Assembly: GCA_030603385.1 (NCBI GenBank)
Contig: JAUVXW010000005.1
Span: forward strand, 62,001-126,000
Source: Promethearchaeota archaeon
GTDB taxonomy: Archaea > Asgardarchaeota > Lokiarchaeia > Sigyniarchaeales > SOKP01
DNA: 64,000 nt
Direction: 5' to 3'
Of this stretch, positions 16,914 through 27,173 are shown piece by piece. The notes beneath the pieces are model-generated. The model did not search any database. It worked only from the letters and a program-made list of their open reading frames with translations, and was not told the DNA's origin. Made by a program: the position numbers and the translations under genes. Each line of letters opens with the position of its first letter. Positions within the stretch are counted from its first letter, which is position 1.

Positions 16914-18038
16914 ATGATATATTCTGAACCTAAAGAAATTGGAAAGGTTTTAATAAAGAATAGATTTGTTCGATCTGCTACTTATATGAGAATGGCTAAA
17001 GAAGATGGTGATATTTCAAATGAACTTCTGGAGATGTATAAAACATTAGCTAAAGGAGGTGTTGGTTTAATAATAACTGGATACGCTTATGTGCAAAAAA
17101 GCGGTATACCTTTTCCAGGTCAATTAGGCGCAGATAGAGATAGTTCAATACCAAGTTTGAAAAAGATTGCGAAAACAATACATAATAATGGTGATGGTTG
17201 TAAAGTATTTCTTCAATTGGCACACTGTGGTAGACAATCATATTTTGTTGATGAGATTGTAGCCCCTTCTGCCGTCCTTGAACCAATAACAAACAGGATG
17301 CCAAGAGAAATGACAATTGAGGAAATTGAAGAAACTGTAAATGCGTTTGCTGAAGCTTCAAGGAGAGCAATGGAAGCTAATTTCCATGGTGTGCAATTAC
17401 ATTCAGCACATGGGTATTTACTGAGCGAATTTTTATCTCCGCATACAAATAGAAGAACGGATAAATATGGAGGAAACATGAACAATAGGGTTAGAATTTT
17501 AGAAGAAATCTATAAAAAAACCACAAAATTAGTCGGCAGGGATTTTCCAATTTCAATAAAAATGAATGCTGACGATTTTCTAGAGGGAGGGTTAAAGTTA
17601 GATGAATCTAAAAAAATTGCTGAAATTTTTTCAAAGATTGGATATGCCTCGATAGAAGTAAGTGGAGGCATGTGGGAAGTATTAATGCGAAATAAGAAAG
17701 ATCTTGGGTGGCAGCCAGCAATGATACCAGAAAGTCGTTTAAATATTAACACTAGGGAAAAAGAAGCTTATCATAGGACTTATGCAAAAGAAATTAAAAA
17801 GCTAATTGATAAACCATTAATTTTAGTAGGGGGAATAAAATCACTAGATATTATTGAAGAATTATTAACTCGAGGAATTACTGATTTTGTTTCACTTAGT
17901 AGACCTTTAATTCGTGATCCAGATCTTCCGAATAAATGGTTAAAAGGAACTGGAGAAAATACTTGTAAATGTATCTCATGTAATGGATGTGTCGGTGCAG
18001 CAATGACTGGACCAGTTCATTGTACTCAAGAGAAGTAG
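16914..18038 (+). CDS. Old-yellow-enzyme family NADH:flavin oxidoreductase
   Basis: This 374-aa FMN TIM-barrel protein is related to the N-terminal half of 2,4-dienoyl-CoA reductase. Motifs: KNRFVRSATY, GLIITGYAYV, QLAHCGRQ, APSAV, FHGVQLHSAHGYLLSEFLSP, RTDKYGG, and GGI/LSRPLIRDP for phosphate binding. The C-terminus ends in a cysteine cluster (CKCISCNGC, plus a late C) that can bind a [4Fe-4S] cluster, as in dienoyl-CoA reductase and TMADH, but the FAD/NAD half is missing. It is divergent from the D-aminoacylase gene. The substrate is likely an enone or enoate. Confidence 0.85.
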   Translation: MIYSEPKEIGKVLIKNRFVRSATYMRMAKEDGDISNELLEMYKTLAKGGVGLIITGYAYVQKSGIPFPGQLGADRDSSIPSLKKIAKTIHNNGDGCKVFLQLAHCGRQSYFVDEIVAPSAVLEPITNRMPREMTIEEIEETVNAFAEASRRAMEANFHGVQLHSAHGYLLSEFLSPHTNRRTDKYGGNMNNRVRILEEIYKKTTKLVGRDFPISIKMNADDFLEGGLKLDESKKIAEIFSKIGYASIEVSGGMWEVLMRNKKDLGWQPAMIPESRLNINTREKEAYHRTYAKEIKKLIDKPLILVGGIKSLDIIEELLTRGITDFVSLSRPLIRDPDLPNKWLKGTGENTCKCISCNGCVGAAMTGPVHCTQEK

Positions 18039-18113
18039 TGAATAATTTAAGATGTTCCAAAATACTATAACATGGAAGTAAGATATTAAAAAAAAGTAAT
18101 ACAAAGTTTGAAA

Positions 18114-20693
18114 TTATATTTTCTTGTCTTTAAACAACACTTTTACTAAAAAGATTGTAACTAACGTCGGAAAAACACCTATACCTAAAATTGCAAATAA
18201 TGAAGTACTGAGAAGATTTGCGAATTCACCCATTAAGAATATTTTTCCAAAAGAATCAAATAAATAATGAATTAAAATGCAGGGAAGTAAGTTCCTTGTT
18301 TTTATATATAGATATGCCATACCAATCCCGAAACAGCTCGCATATATAACCTGCAAAAGAGTGCCATACAAATTAGATCCCCATATCAAATTAGTAAAAT
18401 GAAATAAACCAAAAATTATACCATTCAGGATAACTGTAGTAGTGATTGAATATCTCCTTAATTGTAAATTTAAAATAACTCCTCTAAAAGATATTTCTTC
18501 CCATATTCCTGGTATGAGCATAAAAATAAATAGAAACCATCCTAGATTGATTGGAAATGGTTGATCAGGATTAGGATTCTCGAAATACCAATGATCAAAT
18601 TTAATATCTCCAAAAATAAAAGTAAAGAATAAAAGAGAGGAGAAGTAAATACTAGTAATTCCGATACCAAGAGAAAAATTACGCCAAAAGTGTTTTTTCC
18701 TTCCTAATCCAATTGTTTGAGTAAATTCTATAAAAGATTCTTTCTTCGGAAGTTTTAACCCAAGCGGAACTGCTACTAGCCATAGTAATGCTAAAAATCC
18801 AAAATTTAAAATGAAATCAATGAATATTGCTACGGAAAATGGAAGATTAGTAATAAGTGGAGATATAAGAAATGCAATGGGGATTAGCAAAAATCCCCAA
18901 ATAAAGTATAAAACCAACAAAACAATAGTTCCTATATTTACGTGTTCTCTTAAAAAACCTCCCGTCTTGAATTTTGCTATTTTCTCTACTTTTGGAAACA
19001 TACGAGTGAGCGCAAATATCAAAATTGATAACCCTGTTATTCCTATGATCATTAAAATTAACATTGTGGTATAAATACCAAAAGAAAAAATTAATTGACT
19101 GCCTACAATCAAAATCGTAACATATATACCACCCTCAATTAAGATCATAAGTATCCATTTTGCAATTTTATGTTCTTTGTTTAACTCCTCAAGGATATAT
19201 TTATACTTCATTTTCCCAAAGAAGTGAATCTTCATCTCAAACATAACTAACAAAAAACTCCAAGCGATCGGTAGAGTAACCACAAATAGTACTAACACTA
19301 AAATTGAATTAGTTAACAATGTCAGAAGAATAGCTATAAACGTGAGTGAAATTCCCTGGATTGACAACATCAAAATGATTTTTGCTTTTGCCTGATCACG
19401 AGGGATTAAAGGTAATGATGCCTTAATAGAAGAACCAGATTCTTCAAGATTCAAGAATCCTATAATTAACATTGGTGGAATAAATAAATATATACCAACA
19501 ACTGCAGACCATAATATTAGTATACCCTCTATTGTGGTAACTTCGTTGATAATTGGGCCTTGTAGAGTAAAAACTAATACTAGAGGATAAAATATTGGGA
19601 GAAAGATAAACATAAAGGATTGCATATCACGAGTAGTTGAGACTAAATCTTTTCGAATATATGCCTTAATTGTTGAGGTCGGTTTTATTTCAATGATAAC
19701 ATCCTTTTTCTTTACTTTATCAACTATGATCTCAGTAGAAATCGTGGTACGTAGAGCTCGTTGAGCAGATTTGAATAACCCCCATACTACAAATATGAAT
19801 AAAGCAAATCCAATAAGTGTACTTAGTAATAATCCTGAAGGAAATTGGTTTGGTATGGTACTTAATGCGATTAAATATGCAGGAGCAAGTGCGAATGGAA
19901 TTAAACTTAAAATAAGGTTTAAGAAAATGGGAGGTTCGCTTGTTTTGAACATAATAAGAAATCTATCAACAGAACTAAAGCCCAAGCTGAAAATTAATCC
20001 AGATCCAAAAGCAATTGTGAAATAACCAATCATAGTTATCAATCTGACTAAATTCACTCTTTTCGATGTACCTTTTGATTCTGAGAAGAGGAAGCTTAAT
20101 TTCTCCCCTATAATAATAAGTAAGCTAAAATTGAAAACAACATTAAGAAAAGATACTAAGAGTGAGGTAATAAAAATTAAGAAATTCTGAGTACCAATTA
20201 ACATTATAATTGGAAATGCTGCGATTAGTATAATTAGCGGGATGTCGAGATTTCGAAATAATGTCATAAATCCAATCTTTCTCATGTCCTTTTTAGAGAA
20301 TGGGAGCGTTTGCAGCCATTTGAATGAGTTTCCCGACATGAAAGAGCTGGTTGAAACCAACCCAAACATTATCATATATAAAAAAGTTATCCCAAAGTAA
20401 ATTGCAAACATAAAACTAGATATAAACGCGATCGAATTTGATGTATAGGAACCAAGAGAGTTGTCGATTTCTAAGTAGGTAAATAGTGGCAAAATAGGTA
20501 AAAAAGCAAAAAGGAACGCAAAAACTAATTTAAGAGCCAAAAATTGATGATTTATATAATTCTTGTTTTTCTTAAATTTTTCGAAAAGTCTCGCTTGATG
20601 GGCACCAGCGCTTGCTATCTGTCCTTCCATTAAGATTTCGTGTGTTGTAAACTTAGCTAAGGAATAGAAAGATTTCTGTTTGTTTTCTTCCAT
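18114..20693 (-). CDS. ABC-2-type permease fused to a CPBP (CAAX-protease-like) domain
   Basis: An 859-aa polytopic protein. The first roughly 600 residues are an ABC exporter permease with many membrane helices. The last 230 form a CPBP-family intramembrane domain with its metal motifs: WEEISFRGVIL (EExxxR), FHFTNLIWG and IHYLFDSFG. CPBP proteins are glutamate-type membrane proteases or scaffolds. The ATPase gene lies 14 bp upstream in the same operon. The fusion suggests an exporter whose substrate, such as a modified peptide or lipid-linked molecule, is processed during export. It starts at ATG 20693. Confidence 0.8.
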   Translation of the reverse strand: MEENKQKSFYSLAKFTTHEILMEGQIASAGAHQARLFEKFKKNKNYINHQFLALKLVFAFLFAFLPILPLFTYLEIDNSLGSYTSNSIAFISSFMFAIYFGITFLYMIMFGLVSTSSFMSGNSFKWLQTLPFSKKDMRKIGFMTLFRNLDIPLIILIAAFPIIMLIGTQNFLIFITSLLVSFLNVVFNFSLLIIIGEKLSFLFSESKGTSKRVNLVRLITMIGYFTIAFGSGLIFSLGFSSVDRFLIMFKTSEPPIFLNLILSLIPFALAPAYLIALSTIPNQFPSGLLLSTLIGFALFIFVVWGLFKSAQRALRTTISTEIIVDKVKKKDVIIEIKPTSTIKAYIRKDLVSTTRDMQSFMFIFLPIFYPLVLVFTLQGPIINEVTTIEGILILWSAVVGIYLFIPPMLIIGFLNLEESGSSIKASLPLIPRDQAKAKIILMLSIQGISLTFIAILLTLLTNSILVLVLFVVTLPIAWSFLLVMFEMKIHFFGKMKYKYILEELNKEHKIAKWILMILIEGGIYVTILIVGSQLIFSFGIYTTMLILMIIGITGLSILIFALTRMFPKVEKIAKFKTGGFLREHVNIGTIVLLVLYFIWGFLLIPIAFLISPLITNLPFSVAIFIDFILNFGFLALLWLVAVPLGLKLPKKESFIEFTQTIGLGRKKHFWRNFSLGIGITSIYFSSLLFFTFIFGDIKFDHWYFENPNPDQPFPINLGWFLFIFMLIPGIWEEISFRGVILNLQLRRYSITTTVILNGIIFGLFHFTNLIWGSNLYGTLLQVIYASCFGIGMAYLYIKTRNLLPCILIHYLFDSFGKIFLMGEFANLLSTSLFAILGIGVFPTLVTIFLVKVLFKDKKI

Positions 20694-20707
20694 AGATAAT
20701 TACCTCA

Positions 20708-21502
20708 TTAATTTTTCACTTTAAAAGAAGCTCTGAGTTTCTTTATTATTTCATTAACTGAAGTATCTTGCTCAGTTAATCGTAAGAAAACATCTTCTAA
20801 GCTTGCACCTACTTTATCAGCTTGTTGTCGAAGTTCTTCAATTGTACCAATCCCTACTATCTTTCCTTTATTAATTATCCCTATTCGGTCACATAATTCT
20901 TGTGCGATTTCCATAATATGTGTAGAAAAAAGAACTGTTCCCCCTCTCTGAGTGTGAAGTTCTATAATGGATTTGACAACTCTTACAGATTTCGCATCAA
21001 GACCTGCAATGGGTTCATCCAAAATAAGCAAATCTGGCTCATGAAGTATTGCAGCAATAATTTGTAATTTTTGTTTATTTCCATGAGATAGAGTTGCAAT
21101 TAATTGATCATAATATTCAATTGCGTCCAGACTTTCCAGATATTCCTTTGCAAGATTGGTAGTTTTATTCGCATCTAAACCTCTGACTGATGCTACAAAA
21201 TTAAAGAGGTCTTTTGGCGTTAAGGACTTGAAGATTAAAGGTTCTTCACTAACATATCCAATACGACGTTTAATTGCAACTTCATTTCGTTCGGGATTTA
21301 ACCCAAATACACTCATTTCACCTTCATTTGGTTCAAGTAATCCTAAAAGGAGTTTGATCGTTGTCGTTTTACCAGCACCATTAGGTCCTAATAATCCAAA
21401 AACCTCTCCCTGTTGAACTTCAAATGAGATACCATTTACTGCTTTTACTTCCCCAAAAAATTTCTTCAAACTTTTAATGATAATTATTTCATTATTTGAC
21501 AT
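20708..21502 (-). CDS. ABC transporter ATP-binding protein (partner of the CPBP-fused permease)
   Basis: 264-aa ABC ATPase: Walker A GLLGPNGAGKTT, Q-loop GYVSEEP, signature LSHGNKQKL (instead of LSGGQ), Walker B LLILDEPIAGLD, and the switch histidine in LFSTH. It belongs to the CcmA/NatA-like subfamily of drug or peptide exporters, and the variant signature is common there. Directly followed by the permease gene. It starts at ATG 21502. Confidence 0.88.
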   Translation of the reverse strand: MSNNEIIIIKSLKKFFGEVKAVNGISFEVQQGEVFGLLGPNGAGKTTTIKLLLGLLEPNEGEMSVFGLNPERNEVAIKRRIGYVSEEPLIFKSLTPKDLFNFVASVRGLDANKTTNLAKEYLESLDAIEYYDQLIATLSHGNKQKLQIIAAILHEPDLLILDEPIAGLDAKSVRVVKSIIELHTQRGGTVLFSTHIMEIAQELCDRIGIINKGKIVGIGTIEELRQQADKVGASLEDVFLRLTEQDTSVNEIIKKLRASFKVKN

Positions 21503-21740
21503 ATCTATCCCATAGAATTGATTCTTTTCTCATAAATCTTATCTTAGAAGATGACCATAACTTAATATATTTCTTTATATACTTATATATATTATTATAT
21601 TTAAATGTTTTGGAAGTCTATAAAATTAAGCGAATAGTAACTCTATCTACACATTACTAATGTTAATTAAGTATATACAGATATATATAGACATGAATTC
21701 ATTAAGAACCTTGGTGATCTTTCTATGTAAAGAATATTAT

Positions 21741-22676
21741 TTAATCTATTTTCTGATTTACAATAACTATTATAGATACTATAACTAAAAAAATTCCGAT
21801 TAAATGGTAAATTGTGAAATTCTCACCTAAAATAAAACTAGCAAATATAGCTGAAATTATCGGCGTTGGAGCAAATATTATAGTTGCTTTAGAAACATCT
21901 AAATAAGAGAGAGTCTTGTACCAACACACTAATCCAGAGCCATAAACTGTGCCCATTATTAGAAAAAAGAATAGATTGTCGGGATCAAGCCACATTTTAT
22001 AATCTATGGGAAAAAAAATAAAATACGTAAAAATTAGAATAAAACCTGAAAGTAAATTCCTAATAAAAACCATTTGTATGGGAGTAACTTCTTTTTTGTT
22101 AAAAATAGGTTTTGTCAATGTATGTCCAATCATCCATAAAAATGATATTGCTAATATTATTGCAACCCCTATTAAAATGGTACTATTAAATTTAACAAGA
22201 GAAAAAAATTGAGTAATTCCTATCGTTAAACCAAAGAATAATACTATTGAAAAAATTAATTGTAATTTTGTTATTTTTTCTTTAAGAATCAAATACCCTA
22301 AAAGCATTGAGAAGAACACCGTTGTTTTTTGTGTTATAGAGCCATTGATAGCACCAGCCATATCATATCCTATGAAGAAAAAGATTTGATTAACCCCAAA
22401 AATGAACCCTATGAAAATAAGTAGCCATAGATTATTTTTCCACCCCTGCAATATAGAATGGGCACTGATATCATGGTTATGAGTATTTTTTTTGTTCTTT
22501 TTCAACTCTATTAACATTAAAGGAAAAAAAATAGCTGTTTCTACTAAACAAGTCATAGCAGCAGAAATGTGAGCATTTACCATTGAGGGTTTTGAAATCG
22601 CAATAATAGGTTGCAACCCTACAAAAATTATCCCAATAAATCCAAATATTAGTCCTTTTTTAGTATGATTAGCCAA
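21741..22676 (-). CDS. DMT (EamA-family) permease
   Basis: 311-aa membrane protein with about ten hydrophobic helices arranged as two EamA repeats (residues 10-155 and 165-305). The first repeat ends YLILKEKITKLQ and the second ends SFILGENFTIYHLIG, the duplicated signature of drug/metabolite transporters. The N-terminus is short and basic. It likely exports or imports an amino acid or other small metabolite. It is a lone gene with AT-rich gaps on both sides (21503-21740 holds nothing I can identify). Confidence 0.82.
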   Translation of the reverse strand: MANHTKKGLIFGFIGIIFVGLQPIIAISKPSMVNAHISAAMTCLVETAIFFPLMLIELKKNKKNTHNHDISAHSILQGWKNNLWLLIFIGFIFGVNQIFFFIGYDMAGAINGSITQKTTVFFSMLLGYLILKEKITKLQLIFSIVLFFGLTIGITQFFSLVKFNSTILIGVAIILAISFLWMIGHTLTKPIFNKKEVTPIQMVFIRNLLSGFILIFTYFIFFPIDYKMWLDPDNLFFFLIMGTVYGSGLVCWYKTLSYLDVSKATIIFAPTPIISAIFASFILGENFTIYHLIGIFLVIVSIIVIVNQKID

Positions 22677-22867
22677 GTTAATTATAAAAAGAAGTTTAGG
22701 GATTAAAAAATTTTAGACAACAAAATTTATATCACATTTCTAGTTCCAAATTCCTTTAATATAAAATAAAATATCGAATTAACTCTTAGATAACTCATAA
22801 AACTTTTTTTATTAGAAAAATTTAAAGAAAATTAATCAAGCAAATAGAAAAATAGCTTGAAATTTGG

Positions 22868-23701
22868 ATGTGTATAAAAATTTCAGAAAATTATGCAATA
22901 ATAACAAATAACCTCACTAAAAATTTCGGAAATATTGTGGCTGTTAATAATTTAAACTTAAAAATCCCTTATGGCTTAACTTTTGGGTTACTTGGTCCCA
23001 ACGGAGCCGGAAAAACTACGACGGTAAGAATGTTAAATTCAATTATTTCACCAACATCAGGTACTGCTAAAGTTGTCGGTTATGATCTCATATCTCAAAG
23101 TCAACAAGTTAAAATTAATTCCGGGTTCCTTCCTGAAACACCTGGCTTATATCAAAAATTAACAGCAAAAGAATTTTTAGAATTTGTAGGGGAGCTATAT
23201 TATTTACCAAAAGAGATTATTTCTAATCGCATAGAGGAATTAATTGATATTTTTAATTTAGAAGGACGTGAAAATGATCTTTTAGAGGGATATAGTAGAG
23301 GAATGAAACAAAAGGTGTGTTTATGCGCAGCCTTAATTCATGATCCGAAAATTATTTTTTTAGATGAACCAACTTCTAATCTAGATCCTGCTGCTGCAAG
23401 AATGGTTAAAGATCTAATATCTGATCTTGCTAAGAAAGCAGATAAAACTATCTTTATATGTACTCATCTTCTTGATGCGGCAGAAGAATTATGTGATTTG
23501 ATAGGAATAATTGATAACGGAGTAATAAAAGTAGAAGGGAGCCCAAAAGAAATAATAGAATCGACGGAAACAAAAGATCTAGAGGAGGCATATCTCAAAA
23601 TAATGGGTGCTACTCGTATTGAAGACTTATTAGCTTGGAGGGAAGAACTTCCAAAAAACCTTGAAAAGAAAAAGAAAACAAAAAAAAAGAAAAGAAGCTG
23701 A
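22868..23701 (+). CDS. ABC transporter ATP-binding protein
   Basis: 277-aa ATPase: Walker A GLLGPNGAGKTT, Q-loop region FLPETPGLY, signature GYSRGMKQKV, Walker B IIFLDEPTSNLDP, switch FICTH. The C-terminal tail is a run of lysines (KKKKTKKKKRS) just before the permease gene. It belongs to the ABC-2 exporter class. The start is ATG 22868, and the permease begins 11 bp after its stop, so the two genes form an exporter operon with unknown substrate. Confidence 0.87.
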   Translation: MCIKISENYAIITNNLTKNFGNIVAVNNLNLKIPYGLTFGLLGPNGAGKTTTVRMLNSIISPTSGTAKVVGYDLISQSQQVKINSGFLPETPGLYQKLTAKEFLEFVGELYYLPKEIISNRIEELIDIFNLEGRENDLLEGYSRGMKQKVCLCAALIHDPKIIFLDEPTSNLDPAAARMVKDLISDLAKKADKTIFICTHLLDAAEELCDLIGIIDNGVIKVEGSPKEIIESTETKDLEEAYLKIMGATRIEDLLAWREELPKNLEKKKKTKKKKRS

Positions 23702-23711
23702 TAAGGGTAGG

Positions 23712-25313
23712 ATGGCTCTTTGGAAATCAATAGCTAAAAATGAGATACGGTTAAGAACAAGTCTTTTTCGCAATAACAGAGTGTTATTTTTAATCATTTT
23801 GTATAGTTTGCTACTAATATGGGCATTTTTTCTATGTCCCGCTATTTTTGATCTTTTTATGCCGACTTTAGTGGATATAGTAGGTTCTGAAATCTTAATG
23901 GCTGTTTCTCTTCTAATTGAATTTGGTATGATGGCTTTTTTTCTTATTATCTTAATTTATCCACTAAATACGGTATATAGAAAAACTGAAATTGGCTTTA
24001 AAGAAATTTTATTAGCATCTCCTGCTACCTCTGGAGATATATTTTTAGGTGAATTTGTAGGAAAATTTCCTATTTATACTGCTATTATTTTAATTATAAC
24101 TCCCCTCATAATAGGAATGCTAAATCCTATTATTAACTTTAATACATTCCAATATAGTATCATATATGTATGCATATTTGGGATGGTACTTTTTGCTGCT
24201 TTACTTGGCTCTATTATTTCATCTTGGCTCGAACATAAAATAGCGAGAAATGAACGTGCTCGAGATTTAGGTAAGGTTCTAATGTTTCTTCTTTCAATTG
24301 CAATGGTTGCATTAATTTATACTTTACAGTTTTTATTTAATTATCTTATAAATAATCCACAATTAAGGAATTGGGTTAGTTTCTATCCCTCGATATGGTT
24401 TTCGAATATTATTTTATACTTTATAGAACCAAACTTGATAAACACCTATTTTTTAAATATATGGTATAGTAGTTTACTTGCTATAACTATTCCCGCATTT
24501 ATTATGTATATAGCTTATAAAAAAGCAGAGGTTTTTTTTACAGTAGAAGGTGGTATTGAAAAAATTACTTCAGTAATTGAAACAGAGAATGTATTTTATT
24601 TACTGATTAGAAGACTTACAGGTCATAAATGGGAAGGATTAATAATTGCTCAATTAAAAGACTTTTTAAGAAAAAGAGAAACAATTATGAAAATCATTTA
24701 TGTATGTGGGATAGTGAGTGTTTTGGGAGTCATATTTTCCTTTACCTTGGGTACAGAAGATTTAATGAGTCAATCAATGATTATTATAATGATTATTGTC
24801 ATGGGAGGAATTATGTATGGATTACTTTTTGGTAGTTATATTTTTGTTGGGACTAAAGATTTAATTTGGGTTTATAAAAGGAGTCCCAGAAATGTTCGAG
24901 CATTAGTTTATTCATATATGTTAGCAATGTTAATACTTAATATAATAATTACATTAGGGCTCACAATTTTTTTTACGATATATTTTGAATTTAATTTCTT
25001 CACTGTTATATTTTTCTTTGCTTTTTATTTAATCTATAATCAATTAGTTATATTTCAAGCTATTGGAATTCAATGTTTTAGCCCCTCATTTGAAGAAAAA
25101 GGTCGAGCTATGACTACTAATAATTTAATACTGATGGTTCTACAAATGGTTCCATTTCAATTTATTCTAATAGTACTCTTAATAGTTTTTACCCCACCTT
25201 CATCTCCTGACCTTATGAAATTCTACTTTTTAAGTCCAATATTACTATTATCGGCATCTATTGCAATACCAATATTAATTTTTGGTATTAACAAAATAAG
25301 CAGAATTGAATAA
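23712..25313 (+). CDS. ABC-2-type permease
   Basis: About 533 aa with some 12 hydrophobic segments. The true start is ATG 23712 (MALWKSIAKNEIR), preceded by AAGGGTAGG; the longer open frame from 23661 overlaps the ATPase's lysine tail in another frame and is not needed. The cytoplasmic start (NEIRLRTSLFRNN) and a repeated charged segment mid-protein (QLKDFLRKRETIMK) suggest a two-half architecture with two transporter-like units. Partner of the ATPase at 22868. Confidence 0.78.
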   Translation: MALWKSIAKNEIRLRTSLFRNNRVLFLIILYSLLLIWAFFLCPAIFDLFMPTLVDIVGSEILMAVSLLIEFGMMAFFLIILIYPLNTVYRKTEIGFKEILLASPATSGDIFLGEFVGKFPIYTAIILIITPLIIGMLNPIINFNTFQYSIIYVCIFGMVLFAALLGSIISSWLEHKIARNERARDLGKVLMFLLSIAMVALIYTLQFLFNYLINNPQLRNWVSFYPSIWFSNIILYFIEPNLINTYFLNIWYSSLLAITIPAFIMYIAYKKAEVFFTVEGGIEKITSVIETENVFYLLIRRLTGHKWEGLIIAQLKDFLRKRETIMKIIYVCGIVSVLGVIFSFTLGTEDLMSQSMIIIMIIVMGGIMYGLLFGSYIFVGTKDLIWVYKRSPRNVRALVYSYMLAMLILNIIITLGLTIFFTIYFEFNFFTVIFFFAFYLIYNQLVIFQAIGIQCFSPSFEEKGRAMTTNNLILMVLQMVPFQFILIVLLIVFTPPSSPDLMKFYFLSPILLLSASIAIPILIFGINKISRIE

Positions 25314-25351
25314 AATATATTAATAATAATCTTTTGAAACTATAAAGAAAT

Positions 25352-27169
25352 TTATTTTGCATAACTTCCAAATTGTGGGAATGTTTTCAATTGCTCTGAA
25401 TTGAATATTGGGCCATCTTTGCAAACAGAAATGTCATTATCTACACCTATGCAACATGAACCGCATAAACCTACTCCACATTTCATTTTTCTCTCGAGAG
25501 AAGCCTGAATTTTAATGTTTTTTGATTCAGCTAGATCTAGTACTTTTTTCATCATAACTTCTGGACCACACGTAATAATTAAATCTATATTATCATTGGT
25601 TATAATATCTTCAATAGTGTCTGTTACATAACATTTTCTCCCAAAAGAACCGTCATCCGTAGTACAGGTCGTATTTGGAATAAGTTCTATCAATCTATCT
25701 GCAAAAATTAAAGAGGTTTTATCTTGAGCTCCAATTGTTACATTTACATTTTTTCGATTATGTTTTAACGGCTCTATTAATGATGTTATAGCAGCGATCC
25801 CCATACCTCCTCCGACAATAAGAATATTAGAAGCATCTTCGTAATTCCATGACTTTCCAAAAGGACCTCTTATACCCATACTATCCCCTACTTTAAGATC
25901 AAATAATTTAGCAGTACCTTCACCAATCTTCTGGACTGTAATTTCAATAAGACTCCCTTCTATTTTTGAAATTGACATTGGTAAAAAATCTATATCTGGA
26001 AGCCATAGGATCACAAACATGCCAGGTCTATAACCCCTCGCAATCTTTTCGTTCCTAACTATAAAGCTTTTAATTTCTGATGAATGGTTTATTATAGATT
26101 CAATTTTCACAATGTCAGTTTTACACCGAGTAATATCTAATACCAGTTCTTCATTAGTTTTAGTTAGAGGTTTAGTTTCAAGAAATCCCTTCTCTACCGC
26201 CAAATCATAAATCTCTTTTCCTCTATAAGTCCTAATAATTATAGTTTTCCAACCATTATCGCTTCCGATATTACCAATAGAAATATCTGCAAATGAAGCT
26301 GTATAATCAGAACATGAAAAGCATGCATTTCGAATAGATTTATCATAAATATAATTTAGTGGAATCTCCTTAATGCTTGAATTCGTATGTATTTTCATTT
26401 TAAATGTTCCCTTATCATTATTAATTTTAATAATTTCATCGCTTTTGATGTCATATTCATTAAAACATTGATCAATTAGTTGATTATAATAAGTTCCAAA
26501 ACAAAAGGTACCTATTGCTAGAGAGACTAGATCATATGCCTCAAAATCGAATATATGATGATTCTGTATCTTACGTAAAGCTTGAATTTGACAGGGAGTA
26601 CCAACTACAGCAATATTTGTAAATTCTCTATTAATTGCATCCCCAACTAATGATAATGTTGGGCTCTGGCTTGGCTTATAACCTATTCCTTTGAAAATCT
26701 CTTTTTTACTTGCTGCAATTATAGGAAATGGTACAAATTTTTCATCTTTATCTGTAATTATTGTAGCATCTATTAAACCCGCCTCCATTGCTGTAAATAA
26801 TAAGGAAGTAATGGGACCAGCTTCGTTAGGTAGGTGCTCTTTAGCTTTATCTGTTAGTTTAATAGATAAAATATCTATATAATGTCCTAAAATTTGATCT
26901 TTTTCTTTTCCAAAAACCCATTTATCTAACAAAGAGAGGGATATTTGATCTGTCCCAGTTTTTGGACATAAATTATAACATAAGCCAAACCCATCCCTAC
27001 ATGTATTACTATCTTTGCATGAACCATCTTCAATTGGAATCTCTTTTAAGGTATCAAATTTTATATCCGCACAAAACGCTCCACATGCCCCACAATATAC
27101 GCATTTACCCGTTTTAATGATTTCAGTTTCTAATTCCTGCCAACCTTTTTTTATTTTTTCAACATACAT
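25352..27169 (-). CDS. FrhB-like flavoprotein fused to a PyrK/FNR-like electron-transfer domain
   Basis: 605 aa. Residues 1-345 match the F420-dehydrogenase beta-subunit (FrhB/FpoF) family: CVYCGACGAFC, CYNLCPKTG, GTPCQIQALRK, and CFSCSDYTASFADISIG. Residues 350-605 match the electron-transfer subunit PyrK/ferredoxin-NADP reductase group: flavin-binding RPGMFVIL, NAD-binding GGGMGIAAI, CGPEVMM, and a final [2Fe-2S] motif CGVGLCGSCC. It is the last gene of the korDABC operon (4 bp after korC). I infer that it passes electrons from reduced ferredoxin of the 2-oxoacid oxidoreductase to NAD(P) or a deazaflavin. The fusion itself is unusual. Confidence 0.8.
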   Translation of the reverse strand: MYVEKIKKGWQELETEIIKTGKCVYCGACGAFCADIKFDTLKEIPIEDGSCKDSNTCRDGFGLCYNLCPKTGTDQISLSLLDKWVFGKEKDQILGHYIDILSIKLTDKAKEHLPNEAGPITSLLFTAMEAGLIDATIITDKDEKFVPFPIIAASKKEIFKGIGYKPSQSPTLSLVGDAINREFTNIAVVGTPCQIQALRKIQNHHIFDFEAYDLVSLAIGTFCFGTYYNQLIDQCFNEYDIKSDEIIKINNDKGTFKMKIHTNSSIKEIPLNYIYDKSIRNACFSCSDYTASFADISIGNIGSDNGWKTIIIRTYRGKEIYDLAVEKGFLETKPLTKTNEELVLDITRCKTDIVKIESIINHSSEIKSFIVRNEKIARGYRPGMFVILWLPDIDFLPMSISKIEGSLIEITVQKIGEGTAKLFDLKVGDSMGIRGPFGKSWNYEDASNILIVGGGMGIAAITSLIEPLKHNRKNVNVTIGAQDKTSLIFADRLIELIPNTTCTTDDGSFGRKCYVTDTIEDIITNDNIDLIITCGPEVMMKKVLDLAESKNIKIQASLERKMKCGVGLCGSCCIGVDNDISVCKDGPIFNSEQLKTFPQFGSYAK

Positions 27170-27173
27170 AGTT

